DNA from: Rhodospirillaceae bacterium
GTDB lineage: Bacteria; Pseudomonadota; Alphaproteobacteria; GCA-2731375
DNA length: 33,262 bases
Direction: 5' to 3'
NCBI GenBank assembly: GCA_002731375.1
Contig: PCBT01000011.1
Coordinates: 4,064-37,325 of the forward strand
A model generated the notes under the pieces. The model ran no database searches. It was not told where the DNA came from and saw nothing but the letters and a program-made list of their open reading frames with translations. Positions within the stretch are counted from its first letter, which is position 1, and each line of letters opens with the position of its first letter. Below are positions 15,433-25,084 of this stretch, one piece after another. Position numbers and translations under genes: made by a program.

Positions 15433-15532
15433 CTGTCTTCTCTTTCGATTTTCCAAAAAGGCTAGACGTTGCCCCCTATCTTACCTGTTCCACGGCGATT
15501 GCCCAGGGGTCCAATTATGCCTACGCTTGGGC
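15433..15532. promoter_or_regulatory. Divergent intergenic region
   Basis: One hundred bases separate the starts of the minus-strand hydroxyacid dehydrogenase operon and the plus-strand alpha/beta hydrolase, so promoters for both must lie here or within the hydrolase frame's open 5' extension. No clear -35/-10 pair or palindrome was found. Confidence 0.4.
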
Positions 15533-16417
15533 ATGGTACTAAATCACATAAACGCCGGCGTTCTGAATGTCGCTTATGACGATGCCGGGGCGCGGGACGG
15601 TACGCCGGTCATCCTGTTGCACGGCTTTCCCTATGATATCCATAGCTATGACGAGGTAACGCCGCACCTGGTAGCAGCTGGGTGCCGGGTTATCACGCCT
15701 TATTTGCGCGGCTACGGCCCGACGCGGTTTCTCTCGCCCGGTACCTTGCGCTCGGGCCAGCAGGCCGTTCTGGGCAAGGATCTGCTCGATCTGATGGATG
15801 CCTTGGAAATTCGATCAGCAGTGCTGGGCGGTTATGACTGGGGCGGGCGGGCCGCCTGCATCGTGGCCGCTCTATGGCCGGAGCGGGCACAGGGCCTGGT
15901 CAGTTGCAACGGCTACAATATACAGAACATCGCCAAGTCCGGACGGCCAGCGCTGCCGGAGATGGAACATAAACTCTGGTACCAATACTATTTCCATAGC
16001 GACAGAGGCCGCGCCGGCCTGGAAGCGAACCGCCATGCCTATTGCAAACTGTTGTGGCAATTGTGGTCGCCCAACTGGGCCTTCGACAATGGTACATATG
16101 AGCAAACGGCGGCGTCATTCGAAAATCTGGACTTCGTCGATGTGGTGGTCCATTCCTACCGCCACCGCTATGCCCTTGTGCCAGGCGAGGCGTCGGTAGA
16201 GGAGATAGAGGCGCGGCTGGCCGAACAACCCAGAATTTCCATGCCGACGGTGGCCATGGATGGCAGCGGCGACGGTGTCATGCCACCGGAGGGTTGCACC
16301 GGCCACGAGCGCTTTTTTACCGGGTCCTACAGACGAGAGGTCATCCCCTCAGTCGGTCACAATCTGCCGCAAGAGGCACCGGAAGAATTCGCTAGGGCGA
16401 TACTGTCGCTAGTTTAG
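15533..16417 (+). CDS. Alpha/beta hydrolase with Asp nucleophile (epoxide hydrolase/dehalogenase-like)
   Basis: A 294-residue alpha/beta-hydrolase. The oxyanion element HGFPYD is at 30-35, the nucleophile elbow reads GGYDWGGR with Asp102 in the catalytic position, and His276 is in [14 protein letters not shown]; the acid is probably in [10 protein letters not shown]. An Asp nucleophile in GxDxGG, with the HGFP motif, is the mark of soluble epoxide hydrolases and haloalkane/fluoroacetate dehalogenases rather than esterases (Ser). The frame extends upstream to 15416 but the fold begins at MVLNHINAG, so ATG 15533 is preferred. Its last four bases overlap the end of the convergent GMC gene. Confidence 0.82.
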   Translation: MVLNHINAGVLNVAYDDAGARDGTPVILLHGFPYDIHSYDEVTPHLVAAGCRVITPYLRGYGPTRFLSPGTLRSGQQAVLGKDLLDLMDALEIRSAVLGGYDWGGRAACIVAALWPERAQGLVSCNGYNIQNIAKSGRPALPEMEHKLWYQYYFHSDRGRAGLEANRHAYCKLLWQLWSPNWAFDNGTYEQTAASFENLDFVDVVVHSYRHRYALVPGEASVEEIEARLAEQPRISMPTVAMDGSGDGVMPPEGCTGHERFFTGSYRREVIPSVGHNLPQEAPEEFARAILSLV

Positions 16418-18009
16418 CCAGCATCCTGCAGGATCATTTCGGCGCCTTTTTCAGCGATCATCACTGTCGGCGCATGGGTGTTGCCCGAAACCAATGTGGG
16501 CATGATCGAGGCATCGACAACGCGCAGTCCTTCCAGGCCATGGACCCGCAGGCGGTCGTCAACCACCGCGCTGGGGCCCTGGCCCATGCGGCAGGTGCCG
16601 ATGGGGTGATAGACCGTGGCGCCGGTGGCCCTGGCATAGGACAATAGTTCATCATCGCTTTGCAGATTCGGGCCTGGATTCATCTCGTATTCCAGATAAG
16701 GTTCCAGGGCCGGTTGCGCGCCCACGTCACGGGCAATGCGCATGCCGCCGATCAAGGCGGCGCGATCAATCTCGTCGGCCAGGAAATTGGGCCGGATCGC
16801 CGGTTCGCTACCCGCCCGCGCATCGCGGATATGGATCGACCCCATACTCTCCGGGCGCAGCTGACAGACGGCCAGAGTCATGCCCGGCTCCATATCCAGC
16901 ACCCGGTCCTTGGAGGTGGCATAGCTGGCGTGCGCGCCATGGAACTGCACATCGGGGGTTTCCAACTCTGGCCGGGTGCGGACAAAGCCGTGCACGATGC
17001 CAGCGGTATAGGTCAATATACCGCGCCGGGCGATGCCATATTTCAGGACCTCCAGGCCAAGGCGCCAGCCCCGGCTCTGCTCGTTCAGGGTGGTGGTGTT
17101 GCGGGCCCGCCAGTTAACCCGCGTGACATAGTGGTCACGCAGGTTTTCGCCGACCGCCGGCAGCTCGTGTGTCACCTTGATCCCTAGGCCCTTGAGCAGT
17201 TCCGGCTGACCGATGCCTGACAGTTCCAGCAGTTGCGGCGATTGCACGGCCCCGGCGCTAAGGATCACCTCGCGCCGGGCGCGGGCCTGATGCGGCTGGC
17301 CATTGACGGTGTATTCGACGCCGACGACGCGCTTGCCCTCCATCAGCAGACACCCGGCAATGGCATTGGTTTCGATCTGCAGGTTGGCCCGGTGTGCCGC
17401 CGGGCCCAGAAAGGCACGGGCGGCGCTGTGCCGGCGGCCCTTGTGCTGGGTCACCTGATAGTAGCCAAAGCCGTCCTGCGTAGCGCCGTTATAGTCGGGA
17501 TTGACGCCATGCCCGGCCTGACCGCCGGCCTCGATCAAGGCATCAAGCAGCTCATGGTTTTCCCGCATGTCGGCGACGTTCATGGGGCCTGAACCACCGC
17601 GCAGCTCGCTGCCGCCGCGCTCGAAACGCTCGGACTTCTTGAAATGCGGCAGAACCTCGTCATAAGACCAGCCGCGATTGCCCATCTGAGCCCAGGTATC
17701 ATAGTCCTGGGCCTGGCCGCGCACGTACAACATGCCATTGATGGAGGACGAGCCCCCCAGCACCTTGCCCCGGGGAATCGGAATTTTACGCTCATCGGTG
17801 CCGACCTCGGGCTCGGTCTCAAAGCACCAGTTCATGGCCGGATTGTTCAGCATCTTGGCGAAACCCACCGGTACATGGATCCAGATACTGCTGTCCTTGC
17901 CGCCCGCCTCCAGCAACAGGGTGCGGGTCATGGGCGGCTCGCTCAATCTGTTGGCCAGGACACAGCCCGCGGAACCTGCTCCGACAACGATATAATCAAA
18001 TTCAGTCAT
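16414..18009 (-). CDS. GMC-family FAD oxidoreductase (choline/alcohol dehydrogenase type)
   Basis: Glucose-methanol-choline oxidoreductase of 531 residues, oxidising an alcohol with FAD. The FAD fold [18 protein letters not shown] is at the N-terminus, the GMC signature 1 is [19 protein letters not shown], and signature 2 is [15 protein letters not shown]. The active-site pair is His468 ([10 protein letters not shown]) and His512 ([16 protein letters not shown]; most GMC enzymes have His or Asn here). ATG 18009 is chosen over GTG 18018 because the fold starts immediately after it. Length and HPIGTCRMG favour the choline-dehydrogenase/alcohol-dehydrogenase branch (BetA, AlkJ), but the substrate is unknown. 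Divergent from the isochorismatase gene 81 bases away, so the two may share control. Confidence 0.87.
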   Translation of the reverse strand: MTEFDYIVVGAGSAGCVLANRLSEPPMTRTLLLEAGGKDSSIWIHVPVGFAKMLNNPAMNWCFETEPEVGTDERKIPIPRGKVLGGSSSINGMLYVRGQAQDYDTWAQMGNRGWSYDEVLPHFKKSERFERGGSELRGGSGPMNVADMRENHELLDALIEAGGQAGHGVNPDYNGATQDGFGYYQVTQHKGRRHSAARAFLGPAAHRANLQIETNAIAGCLLMEGKRVVGVEYTVNGQPHQARARREVILSAGAVQSPQLLELSGIGQPELLKGLGIKVTHELPAVGENLRDHYVTRVNWRARNTTTLNEQSRGWRLGLEVLKYGIARRGILTYTAGIVHGFVRTRPELETPDVQFHGAHASYATSKDRVLDMEPGMTLAVCQLRPESMGSIHIRDARAGSEPAIRPNFLADEIDRAALIGGMRIARDVGAQPALEPYLEYEMNPGPNLQSDDELLSYARATGATVYHPIGTCRMGQGPSAVVDDRLRVHGLEGLRVVDASIMPTLVSGNTHAPTVMIAEKGAEMILQDAG

Positions 18010-18090
18010 GGCAATCACCCGATGTCTTCAAGTTTGATGTTCTTGGTTTTGCGGCCATCATAACGCTATCCTGATGCCAAGAGGAAATTA

Positions 18091-18723
18091 GTGGATAGGC
18101 CAATGACGGAACAGCCGAACACATTCGAAGATCCCTCCCTGCTGATCGTTGATATGCAGAACGATTTCGTGCGTCAGGACGCGCCCTTGCAGGTACCCGA
18201 CGCCCTGGCCACGGTGCCCGCCCATCAGGCTCTGATCACCGCTTTTCGGGCCCAGGACCTGCCCGTGATCTACACCAAGTTCCTGGCCACTCAGACGCGG
18301 AGCTTGCTGTGGAACTGGTCGCCCGAATGCGAGCCGCCCACGAAATGCTGTTGGCAGGGCTATCGCCGCCATTACCCGGACGCCCGCGCGACATTGGATT
18401 GCACGGAGATCATTGACGAACTGCGCCCCGAGGCCGGCGATCTGATTGTCGAGAAATACGGCTATGGTGCCTTTCACGGCACCGCCCTGAACGACAGCCT
18501 GCGCAACCTCGGTGTCGGCTCCCTGGTCATTACCGGCACAGTAACCCAGATCTGTGTCGAGGAAACTGCACGCGAGGCCTTTCATCACCGTTTTCCCACT
18601 ATCATGGTTTCGGATGCGGTATCCTCGTTCGATGCGGAGCTGCATGCGGCGGCTCTGCGCAATTTCGCCATGAAATTCGGCTGGGTTCAGTCCAGCGACG
18701 AGGTACTCGCGGCCTTTGGTTAG
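18091..18723 (+). CDS. Isochorismatase-family cysteine hydrolase
   Basis: A 210-residue hydrolase of the isochorismatase/nicotinamidase superfamily. The catalytic triad is visible: Asp21 (LIVDMQNDF), Lys122 (VEKYGYGAF) and Cys155 (TVTQICVEETAREA), the last being the nucleophile with its preceding cis-peptide V-T. Members hydrolyse amides (nicotinamide, N-carbamoyl compounds) or, rarely, isochorismate, so the reaction is best called amidohydrolase-like. GTG at 18091 is chosen: GAGG at 18081-18084 lies six bases ahead, whereas in-frame ATG 18103 has no comparable site. The gene is divergent from the GMC oxidoreductase and its stop overlaps the convergent acyl-CoA ligase by four bases. Confidence 0.86.
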   Translation: MDRPMTEQPNTFEDPSLLIVDMQNDFVRQDAPLQVPDALATVPAHQALITAFRAQDLPVIYTKFLATQTRSLLWNWSPECEPPTKCCWQGYRRHYPDARATLDCTEIIDELRPEAGDLIVEKYGYGAFHGTALNDSLRNLGVGSLVITGTVTQICVEETAREAFHHRFPTIMVSDAVSSFDAELHAAALRNFAMKFGWVQSSDEVLAAFG

Positions 18724-20270
18724 GCACTCTCCATCATTTGCTGCTGGATACCCTTGCGGTCGATTTTAGCGGCGCCCGTCAGAGGCAACGCATCGACAAG
18801 CACGACGCGGCGTGGGTGGGAATAGGCAGGCCCTTCATCGAGACAGAACCGCTTCAAGGCTTCCGCGTCCGCCGCCGCATCTTCGGGTACCGAGACCATG
18901 GCGACAGGAACCTCACCCTTGATCGGGTGCGGCACGGCGACGACGCAGACATCGATTACATCGGGATGGCGCAGCAACAGGCTTTCAACCTCGATGGGGT
19001 AGACGCTTTCGCCGCCACACTGGAACATATCATCCGTGCGGCCCTTGAAATAGAAAAGCCCCGCCTGGTCCACCTCGAACAGATCGCCGGTCCGCAACCA
19101 GCCATCGACCAGGCGCTCAGCGTTGACCTCAGGCAAATTATGGTAGCCGGCCGTGACGCCGGGGCTGCGCATCCAAAGCTCGCCAAGGTGTTGATTTTCT
19201 AAGCCATCGTCGCCAATCAGCTTGGTCTCACAGCCTTCCATGGGCGTGCCGCAGCTGCCATGGGGCGGCTGCGGTCTGGACATATCGGCACCGTGAGAGA
19301 TCGGCCCACCCTCGGTCAGGCCATAGCCCTGGTAGATCGGCACGCCGAAGGTAACCTGAACATTTTCCAGCAGTTGGATAGGACAGGGCGCCGAGCCAAC
19401 GAACAGGCCACGCAGGGCGGATAGATCACTATTCGCGATCAGTTCGCCATATTCCAACAATAGCGCGAAAATACTCGGCACCGAAATTGTGTAGGTGCAT
19501 TCATATTTGGCCAAGGCATTGATGAAGGCGCGCGGCTCAAACTGACGCATGATCACCATGGAGGCGCCGAGATGCAACATCGGCTTGACCACGCCCGAGA
19601 AGGCATTCTTGTGATACAGTGGATTGGCGGTCAGAGCGCGGGCACCAGGTTCGAAAACGTTGCAAAACTGTTTTTCGGTCGCGGCCAGGTTCCAGGCCTG
19701 TCCCGCATGATCCAACGGCACCCCCTTGGGCCGACCGGTCGAGCCGGAGGTGTAGGGCATCATCAGAATATCATCGCCTCCGGCGCCGGGTGGATCGAAG
19801 GCCGGGGCCTGGGCTATTAGATCCTCGAAACCCAGCCAGCCGGTCCGCGCTTGCGCGACCGCGACGCGGCGTTCGATACTAGACTGTTCCACGGCCTCAA
19901 CCGCTGGCATGCTGACGTCTGGTTCAACCAGGGCTGCCTTGGCCTCGGAGTCTGCGATGATATAGTCAATCGTATCACCGGCCAGGCGGTTGTTGACGGG
20001 CACCGGCACGATGCCGGCCCGCATGGCACCGATGACGATCTCGATATATTCAATGCTGTTGCCGGCACAGACCACAAAACGGTCACCGTGGTTCAGGCCC
20101 ATGGCGGTCAACATCGTCGCGACCCGGTCCAAGCGCATCTCTAACTCACCATAAGTCCGCTCGCGCACCGCATCGCCATCGACTTCAATGATCGCCGTCT
20201 TATCCGGGTCCCGCAGCGCCTGGTGCTGGCTCAAATAGCCAAGATTCACGTGACCATCCCGCTCCGTCAT
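18720..20270 (-). CDS. Acyl-CoA ligase (AMP-dependent synthetase)
   Basis: Full-length ANL ligase (516 residues) making an acyl-CoA from acid, ATP and CoA. Motifs in order: A3 P-loop TSGSTGRPKG at 174-183, A5 YQGYGLTEGGP, A7 LRTGDLFEVDQAGLFYFKGR (Asp binding AMP ribose), hinge GRTDDMFQCGGESVYPIEVE, and A10 AKIDRKGIQQ with the catalytic Lys. GATGAGGA precedes ATG 20270. It is divergent from the ketoacyl synthase, dehydrogenase and thiolase genes and likely supplies their CoA substrate. This intact copy may cover for the truncated ligase at 2928. Acyl chain type cannot be read from sequence; the moderate length and lack of signal suggest a soluble medium-chain or aromatic-acid ligase. Confidence 0.87.
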   Translation of the reverse strand: MTERDGHVNLGYLSQHQALRDPDKTAIIEVDGDAVRERTYGELEMRLDRVATMLTAMGLNHGDRFVVCAGNSIEYIEIVIGAMRAGIVPVPVNNRLAGDTIDYIIADSEAKAALVEPDVSMPAVEAVEQSSIERRVAVAQARTGWLGFEDLIAQAPAFDPPGAGGDDILMMPYTSGSTGRPKGVPLDHAGQAWNLAATEKQFCNVFEPGARALTANPLYHKNAFSGVVKPMLHLGASMVIMRQFEPRAFINALAKYECTYTISVPSIFALLLEYGELIANSDLSALRGLFVGSAPCPIQLLENVQVTFGVPIYQGYGLTEGGPISHGADMSRPQPPHGSCGTPMEGCETKLIGDDGLENQHLGELWMRSPGVTAGYHNLPEVNAERLVDGWLRTGDLFEVDQAGLFYFKGRTDDMFQCGGESVYPIEVESLLLRHPDVIDVCVVAVPHPIKGEVPVAMVSVPEDAAADAEALKRFCLDEGPAYSHPRRVVLVDALPLTGAAKIDRKGIQQQMMESA

Positions 20271-20424
20271 TTCCTCATCCTTGCCATCTTATTTTGGTTT
20301 TTCCATGATTTGGTGAAAGACTGGCATGGGCGAAGACACATGACAATCCGGCCATCTACCTTGCGATTGCCACTCCAAAGCGTCAAGATAAGGAAAAATA
20401 CGTTATGAAAATTTGGAGGAAGCA
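20271..20424. promoter_or_regulatory. Divergent intergenic region
   Basis: A 154-base gap between the starts of the acyl-CoA ligase (minus) and ketoacyl synthase (plus), expected to hold both promoters. No palindromic operator is obvious. GGAGG at 20414-20418 is the synthase ribosome-binding site. Confidence 0.4.
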
Positions 20425-21675
20425 ATGGAAGATATTGCGATTACCGGACTGGGTGTTATTTCCTCGATCGGCCACTCCATTGACGAATTTTGCCAGAACC
20501 TCTCCACGGCCCATGTCGCCGCCGGCCCGACACCATGGGATAATGAACCCAGCCTGCAAAACGTATGGATGTCCAAGGTAGAAAACTTCAAGCCCGAGGA
20601 CTGGATGGACGATCGGGTCGTCGATGGCACTGACCGATTTGCCCAATATGCCATCGCTGCCGCTGTTCAGGCGGTTGATGCTTGCGGCATGGACGAATTG
20701 GACGCCGAACGCACCGCCGTTGTTATCGGCACCTCGTGCGGCGGTACGGAAACCATCGCGGATTCCCAGCGCAGCCTGGATCTGGAAGGCCCCACCGGTG
20801 TCGACCGAAAACTGCAGATCAAGGCCTGGACCAACATGGCGGCGGGACAAATCGCCCTGCGCTGGAAATTGCACGGCCCGCTATTGACGGTGACTACCGC
20901 CTGCGCCTCGTCCATCGACGCCATCGGCACGGCGGCCCGGATGATCGAGCGCGGCGACTGCGATGTCGCTATCGCGGGCGGCTGCGAAGCCTCGCGCACG
21001 CAGGTCACTATGATCGCGGCGGGAATTTACGGCATGCTGAGCCCCCAGCCCGACCCCTACAAGGCCTGCCGCCCCTTCAATACCGAACGTTTCGGCATCA
21101 TGGGCGGCGAAGGCGCCGGCGTGATTATTCTGGAGCGGGCCGATCTGGCCAAGGCGCGTGGCGCCAAGATCCATGGCTATCTGCGCGGCTATGCCTCACT
21201 GTCCGACGGCTTTCATCCGTCGTCCTCGAACCCGGATGGCAGTTGGGAAGCCCGCACCATGGAAAAGGCGATCGACGATGCCGGCCTGCCTGGCGGTACC
21301 GACGATGTGGACGCCCTGATCGCACACGGCACCGGTACTCCCCTGGGCGATATCGCCGAAATTAAAGCCATAAATCAGGTATTCAAAGGACGCGGCAAAT
21401 CGCTGAAAGTTTCCTCTATCAAGGGTCATGTGGGTCATACGGCGGGTGCCGCCGGCGTCATGGGCCTGATGGCGGCGCTGCACAGCATGGAGGAAGGCGC
21501 CATGGTGCCCACAGCAGGCACCACGGATGTAGACCCGGCCGCGGAATTCGACGTAGTCATACAGAAACCGTCCGAAGGCGAACTCAAGACCATGCAGGTC
21601 AATGGCTTTGGTTTCGGCGGTCAGAATGCGTCTTTGGTGGTGAGCCGCGACCAGCGGTTAACGGCGAGGGGCTAA
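20425..21675 (+). CDS. Beta-ketoacyl synthase (KAS I/II type)
   Basis: A 416-residue condensing enzyme of the FabB/FabF class with a complete Cys-His-His triad: Cys160 in TTACASSIDA, His301 in IAHGTGTPLGD and His338 in KGHVGHTAGAAG. GFGGQNASLVV at the C-terminus is the usual end motif. ATG 20425 is set by GGAGG at 20414-20418, six bases ahead. It is not accompanied by acpP, fabG or fabD but by an acyl-CoA dehydrogenase and a thiolase, so a role in ordinary fatty-acid synthesis is doubtful. A lone KAS near degradative genes may serve a small secondary-lipid or polyketide-like condensation, or be a scavenged FabF. Function beyond condensation is unassigned. Confidence 0.85.
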   Translation: MEDIAITGLGVISSIGHSIDEFCQNLSTAHVAAGPTPWDNEPSLQNVWMSKVENFKPEDWMDDRVVDGTDRFAQYAIAAAVQAVDACGMDELDAERTAVVIGTSCGGTETIADSQRSLDLEGPTGVDRKLQIKAWTNMAAGQIALRWKLHGPLLTVTTACASSIDAIGTAARMIERGDCDVAIAGGCEASRTQVTMIAAGIYGMLSPQPDPYKACRPFNTERFGIMGGEGAGVIILERADLAKARGAKIHGYLRGYASLSDGFHPSSSNPDGSWEARTMEKAIDDAGLPGGTDDVDALIAHGTGTPLGDIAEIKAINQVFKGRGKSLKVSSIKGHVGHTAGAAGVMGLMAALHSMEEGAMVPTAGTTDVDPAAEFDVVIQKPSEGELKTMQVNGFGFGGQNASLVVSRDQRLTARG

Positions 21676-21775
21676 AGACAAGGCTGCCCACTAGCGGGAC
21701 GCAGGCATTTTCGGATATTGTACGGGGTGGCGGTTGGACCACCGCGCGCCGCCGTATGAGCAAGGATTGAATACG

Positions 21776-23437
21776 ATGATCCCCAGAAAGCCCCTCGCCG
21801 GTCTGTCCACTCACGACGTCACCAACATGCCGCCACACTTGGGCGACCAGGATCTTTGGCACGATGATGCGGCCTTGCGCGAAGGCATCACGCGGGAAGG
21901 GGCCGGCTGGGCCAAGGACAGGCTGGCGGCGTTCGGCAAAATCGCCGGTGCCGCCGAGACTTTCGAGAAGGCGGACGCCGCCAACCGGCACGGCCCTGAA
22001 CTGCGCGCCTTTGACCGCCATGGCATGCGCGTCAATCAGGTCGAATTCCACCCCGCCTATCACGACCTGATGGCGCTCGCGATCGAGAACGAAGTACCCA
22101 GCTTCGCCTGGAACCACCCCCAACTCGGCGCCCAGGCTGCCCATGCCGCCCTGACCTACATGCTCAGCCAGGCTGAGGGCGGCGTGCTTTGCCCCATGGC
22201 CATGACCTATTCTGTGATACCGGCCCTCCGCAGCACGCCCAGTATTGGTGACGACTGGATTCCCAGGCTGTTAGCCACATCCTATGACGCCAGGGACATT
22301 CCCGTGACAGAGAAATCCGGCGCCACCATGGGTATGTTCATGACTGAGAAGCAAGGCGGCTCGGACGTACGCAGCAATACTACTCGGGCCGTTGCGGTGG
22401 ATGGTTCGGACACTGAGTATCTGCTGACAGGACATAAGTTCTTCTGCTCGGCACCCATGTGCGATGCCTTTCTGACCCTGGCCTACACCAAAACGGGGCT
22501 GTCCTGCTTCCTGGTGCCGCGCTGGCGGCCCGATGGCGAGCGCAATAATCTCTCCATCCAGCGCCTGAAGGACAAGCTTGGCAACCGCTCCAACGCCTCC
22601 TCGGAAATAGAACTGCACGACACCTTTGGTGTCATGGTTAGCGCGGATGGCCGGGGCGTCCCGACGATCCTGGAAATGGTACAGGGCAACCGTTTCTATT
22701 GTTGCGCCTCGTCCGCCGCCATGATGCGCCAGGGCCTGGTCCAGGCCATCCACCACACAACGCACCGCGCGGCTTTTCAGAAGAAACTCATTCAACAGCC
22801 ATTGATGCGCAACGTGCTGGCCGATCTAGCCCTGGAGGCGGAGGCCGCCCTGGCCCTGACCTTGCTCATCGGCCGCGCCATGGATGAAGCGGAGAGCGAC
22901 GAAAGTGCGGCGGCCCTAGCCCGCATCGGCACGGCGATAGGCAAATACTGGATAACCAAGCGCGCGCCGGGACATACCTATGAAGCCATGGAATGCCATG
23001 GCGGTCCTGGTTATGTGGAGGAATCCATCATGCCGCGCCTGTACCGCGAGGCGCCGGTCAACAGCATCTGGGAGGGTTCAGGTAATATCATGTGCCTAGA
23101 TGTCCTGCGCGCGATGTACCGTGAAAAGGCTGCTGTCCCGGCGATCCTGGCCGAGTTGGACGCGGCAAGTGGCGGCAATGCCAACCTGGACGCCGCCAGC
23201 GATAGACTGAAAGACGAATTGGCGGATCAAGGTGAATTGGAATTGCGCGCCCGCGCCCTCACGGAAATGATGGCAACGGCCTTGCAGGGCGCTTTGCTGG
23301 TACGCCATGCCCCAGGGGCGGTATCGGATGCCTTCTGCGCCTCGCGCCTGGGTGCCCGCTGGACCGGCACCTACGGCGGGCTGCCGGCGGGTGTGGATTT
23401 CGACGCCATCATCACGCGTGCGGGGCCAACACCCTAA
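21776..23437 (+). CDS. AidB-like acyl-CoA dehydrogenase
   Basis: FAD-dependent acyl-CoA dehydrogenase of 553 residues, the long AidB/isovaleryl-type subgroup (AidB is about 540). Typical stretches: a proline-rich N-terminal part ([12 protein letters not shown]), [22 protein letters not shown], the substrate/FAD loop, then [39 protein letters not shown], which correspond to the AidB stretches GGxGYxEE and RIYRDxxVNTIWEGTSNIM. In the ACAD family the enzyme removes two hydrogens from acyl-CoA; in E. coli AidB is linked to alkylation stress. The context with thiolase and CoA ligase favours a metabolic role. ATG 21776 follows AAGGA at 21762-21766; an upstream ATG at 21734 lacks a site. Confidence 0.85.
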   Translation: MIPRKPLAGLSTHDVTNMPPHLGDQDLWHDDAALREGITREGAGWAKDRLAAFGKIAGAAETFEKADAANRHGPELRAFDRHGMRVNQVEFHPAYHDLMALAIENEVPSFAWNHPQLGAQAAHAALTYMLSQAEGGVLCPMAMTYSVIPALRSTPSIGDDWIPRLLATSYDARDIPVTEKSGATMGMFMTEKQGGSDVRSNTTRAVAVDGSDTEYLLTGHKFFCSAPMCDAFLTLAYTKTGLSCFLVPRWRPDGERNNLSIQRLKDKLGNRSNASSEIELHDTFGVMVSADGRGVPTILEMVQGNRFYCCASSAAMMRQGLVQAIHHTTHRAAFQKKLIQQPLMRNVLADLALEAEAALALTLLIGRAMDEAESDESAAALARIGTAIGKYWITKRAPGHTYEAMECHGGPGYVEESIMPRLYREAPVNSIWEGSGNIMCLDVLRAMYREKAAVPAILAELDAASGGNANLDAASDRLKDELADQGELELRARALTEMMATALQGALLVRHAPGAVSDAFCASRLGARWTGTYGGLPAGVDFDAIITRAGPTP

Positions 23438-23534
23438 TCCGGGCTTCGGCATTTCGAGGGCTGGCGTGGGCAGTGCGGCGCGGCTATATTGCCGCAACTA
23501 TTCAGGAAGACTACTTCCAAATCAGGAGATCCAC

Positions 23535-24710
23535 ATGAAAGAAGCCGTCATTGTTTCCACCGCTCGCACCCCGATCGGCAAGGCCTATCGCGGCGCCTTC
23601 AACAACACCGAAGGCCCGGCCATGGCCGGGCATGCTATCAAGCATGCGGTCACCAAAGCTGGCATTGACCCGGCGGAGGTTAATGACGTGATCATCGGTT
23701 GTGCCCTGCAGCAGGGCACCACGGGCAACAATACGGCCCGACAAAGTCTGTTGGCCGCCGGGCTACCGGTAGGCGTCTCGGGCATGACCCTGGATCGCCA
23801 ATGCTCATCAGGCATGATGGCCATCGCAACGGCTGCAAAACAAGTGGTAGATGACGGCATGCCAATCTGCATAGGCGGCGGCGTCGAGTCAATTTCTATG
23901 GTGCAGGTCGAGCAGTCATTCCGGCACGCCAACAAGTCCGTCACCAGTCAGGCCAAGGATATCTACATGGCCATGCTGGACACGGCGGAAGTGGTGGCGG
24001 ACCGTTACGGCGTCAAGCGCGAGGACATGGATGCCTATGGTCTGCAAAGCCAGATGCGCACGGCGGCGGCCCAGCAGGCCGGCAATTTCGACGATGAAAT
24101 CGTGCCCATGACTTCCGTCATGAAGGTCGCTAACAAGGAAACTGGCGAAATCAGCGATGCCGAAGTCACCCTGGACAAAGACGAAGGCAACCGCCCCTCG
24201 ACCAACATGGAGGGCTTGGTCGGTCTAAAAGCGGTGATCGAGGGCGGCACCATTACCGCCGGCAATGCCTCGCAGCTATCCGATGGCGCCTCCGCCGCTG
24301 TCGTCATGGACGCCAAGTTGGCCGAACAGCGCAATATCACACCCTTGGGTATCTACCGCGGATTGGCCGTGGCCGGTTGCGAGCCCGATGAAATGGGCAT
24401 TGGCCCGGTCTTCGCAGTACCAAAATTGTTGGAGCGTAATGGCCTGACCGTAGATGACATAGACCTGTGGGAGTTGAATGAAGCCTTCGCCGTGCAGGTA
24501 CTGTATTGCCGTGACCGCCTGGGTATCCCCAACGAAAAGCTGAACGTCAACGGCGGCGCCGTCTCGATCGGCCATCCCTATGGCATGAGCGGCGCCCGCA
24601 TGGTCGGCCACTCGTTGATCGAGGGTAAGCGCCGGGGCGCCAATTATGTGGTTTCCACCATGTGCATCGGCGGTGGCATGGGCGCGGCGGGCCTGTTCGA
24701 GGTCGTCTAG
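23535..24710 (+). CDS. Acetyl-CoA C-acyltransferase (thiolase)
   Basis: Degradative-type thiolase of 391 residues, splitting 3-ketoacyl-CoA to acetyl-CoA and shortened acyl-CoA. Catalytic Cys90 lies in LDRQCSSGM, His in [18 protein letters not shown], the second Cys377 in [11 protein letters not shown], and NEAFAVQ carries the Asn-Glu-Ala-Phe motif. CAGGAG at 23523-23528 sets ATG 23535; the frame is open back to 23307 inside the dehydrogenase gene. It ends a three-gene plus-strand run (synthase, dehydrogenase, thiolase) and is followed within 32 bases by a strong intrinsic terminator. An enoyl-CoA hydratase and hydroxyacyl-CoA dehydrogenase would be needed to complete a beta-oxidation cycle; candidates lie at 3521-5111. 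Confidence 0.9.
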   Translation: MKEAVIVSTARTPIGKAYRGAFNNTEGPAMAGHAIKHAVTKAGIDPAEVNDVIIGCALQQGTTGNNTARQSLLAAGLPVGVSGMTLDRQCSSGMMAIATAAKQVVDDGMPICIGGGVESISMVQVEQSFRHANKSVTSQAKDIYMAMLDTAEVVADRYGVKREDMDAYGLQSQMRTAAAQQAGNFDDEIVPMTSVMKVANKETGEISDAEVTLDKDEGNRPSTNMEGLVGLKAVIEGGTITAGNASQLSDGASAAVVMDAKLAEQRNITPLGIYRGLAVAGCEPDEMGIGPVFAVPKLLERNGLTVDDIDLWELNEAFAVQVLYCRDRLGIPNEKLNVNGGAVSIGHPYGMSGARMVGHSLIEGKRRGANYVVSTMCIGGGMGAAGLFEVV

Positions 24711-24741
24711 CGCTTTCGCGTATCCATACCCGAATATGGAA

Positions 24742-24779
24742 AGGGGCGTCCACGAAGGTGGGCGCCCCTGATCTTTTTT
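24742..24779 (+). terminator. Intrinsic terminator after the thiolase gene
   Basis: A 12-base stem, AGGGGCGTCCAC at 24742-24753 with GTGGGCGCCCCT at 24758-24769 (one G-T pair), a 4-base GAAG loop, and a T6 run at 24774-24779. It stands 31 bases after the thiolase stop and is a textbook rho-independent terminator. A smaller TCCATA/TATGGA repeat (24723-24728 and 24735-24740) lies just before it. Confidence 0.9.
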
Positions 24780-24795
24780 CTTTTGCGTTACCACG

Positions 24796-24912
24796 TTATT
24801 GCCCGCGCCTCTCCACAACCGAACGCCGGTCACCCAGGCGGCAGTCGTTCAGGCGCCGGTCCGCGTATCGGCGATCCGATGCACGCCGTTGGGTGCTTCT
24901 CTCGACGCTCAT
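24796..24912 (-). CDS. Small Arg-rich ORF with repeated DRR motif (38 residues)
   Basis: A short minus-strand ORF with a well-placed ribosome-binding site: GGAG ends six bases before ATG at 24912. The 38-residue product is strongly basic and repeats Asp/Glu-Arg-Arg at roughly five- to ten-residue spacing (RRASDRRYADRRLND, then GDRRSVVERRG). Such DRR/ERR-rich short segments recur in small uncharacterised proteobacterial proteins, but I cannot name a family or function. It lies between the convergent thiolase terminator and the MFS gene, which ends 173 bases upstream of it on the same strand. The regularity of the motif argues for real coding; the small size leaves clear doubt. Confidence 0.45.
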   Translation of the reverse strand: MSVERSTQRRASDRRYADRRLNDCRLGDRRSVVERRGQ

Positions 24913-25084
24913 GTCATTCTCCGATTTCTAGCTTTGGCGCCAAATATAAATTCGTTATGTTGAAAGTGGCATACTCTACCGTGGTAAATGAAAAGTAACC
25001 ATCACACCAACAAATTAAACTCAATGAATTCAACTGCTTATGATAACGGCCATGTAGAAAAACTCCAACGGTATCGAATTATCT

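Noticed and set aside
15416-15532. N-terminal extension of the alpha/beta hydrolase
   Set aside because: The extension is Cys/Arg/Phe-rich without homology, overlaps the divergent dehydrogenase start, and the fold begins at ATG 15533.
20682-21365. 227-residue Arg-rich plus ORF
   Set aside because: Out-of-frame shadow inside the ketoacyl synthase gene.
24783-24998. Plus-strand ORF after the terminator
   Set aside because: Antisense of the better supported 38-residue minus ORF and lacking a ribosome-binding site.
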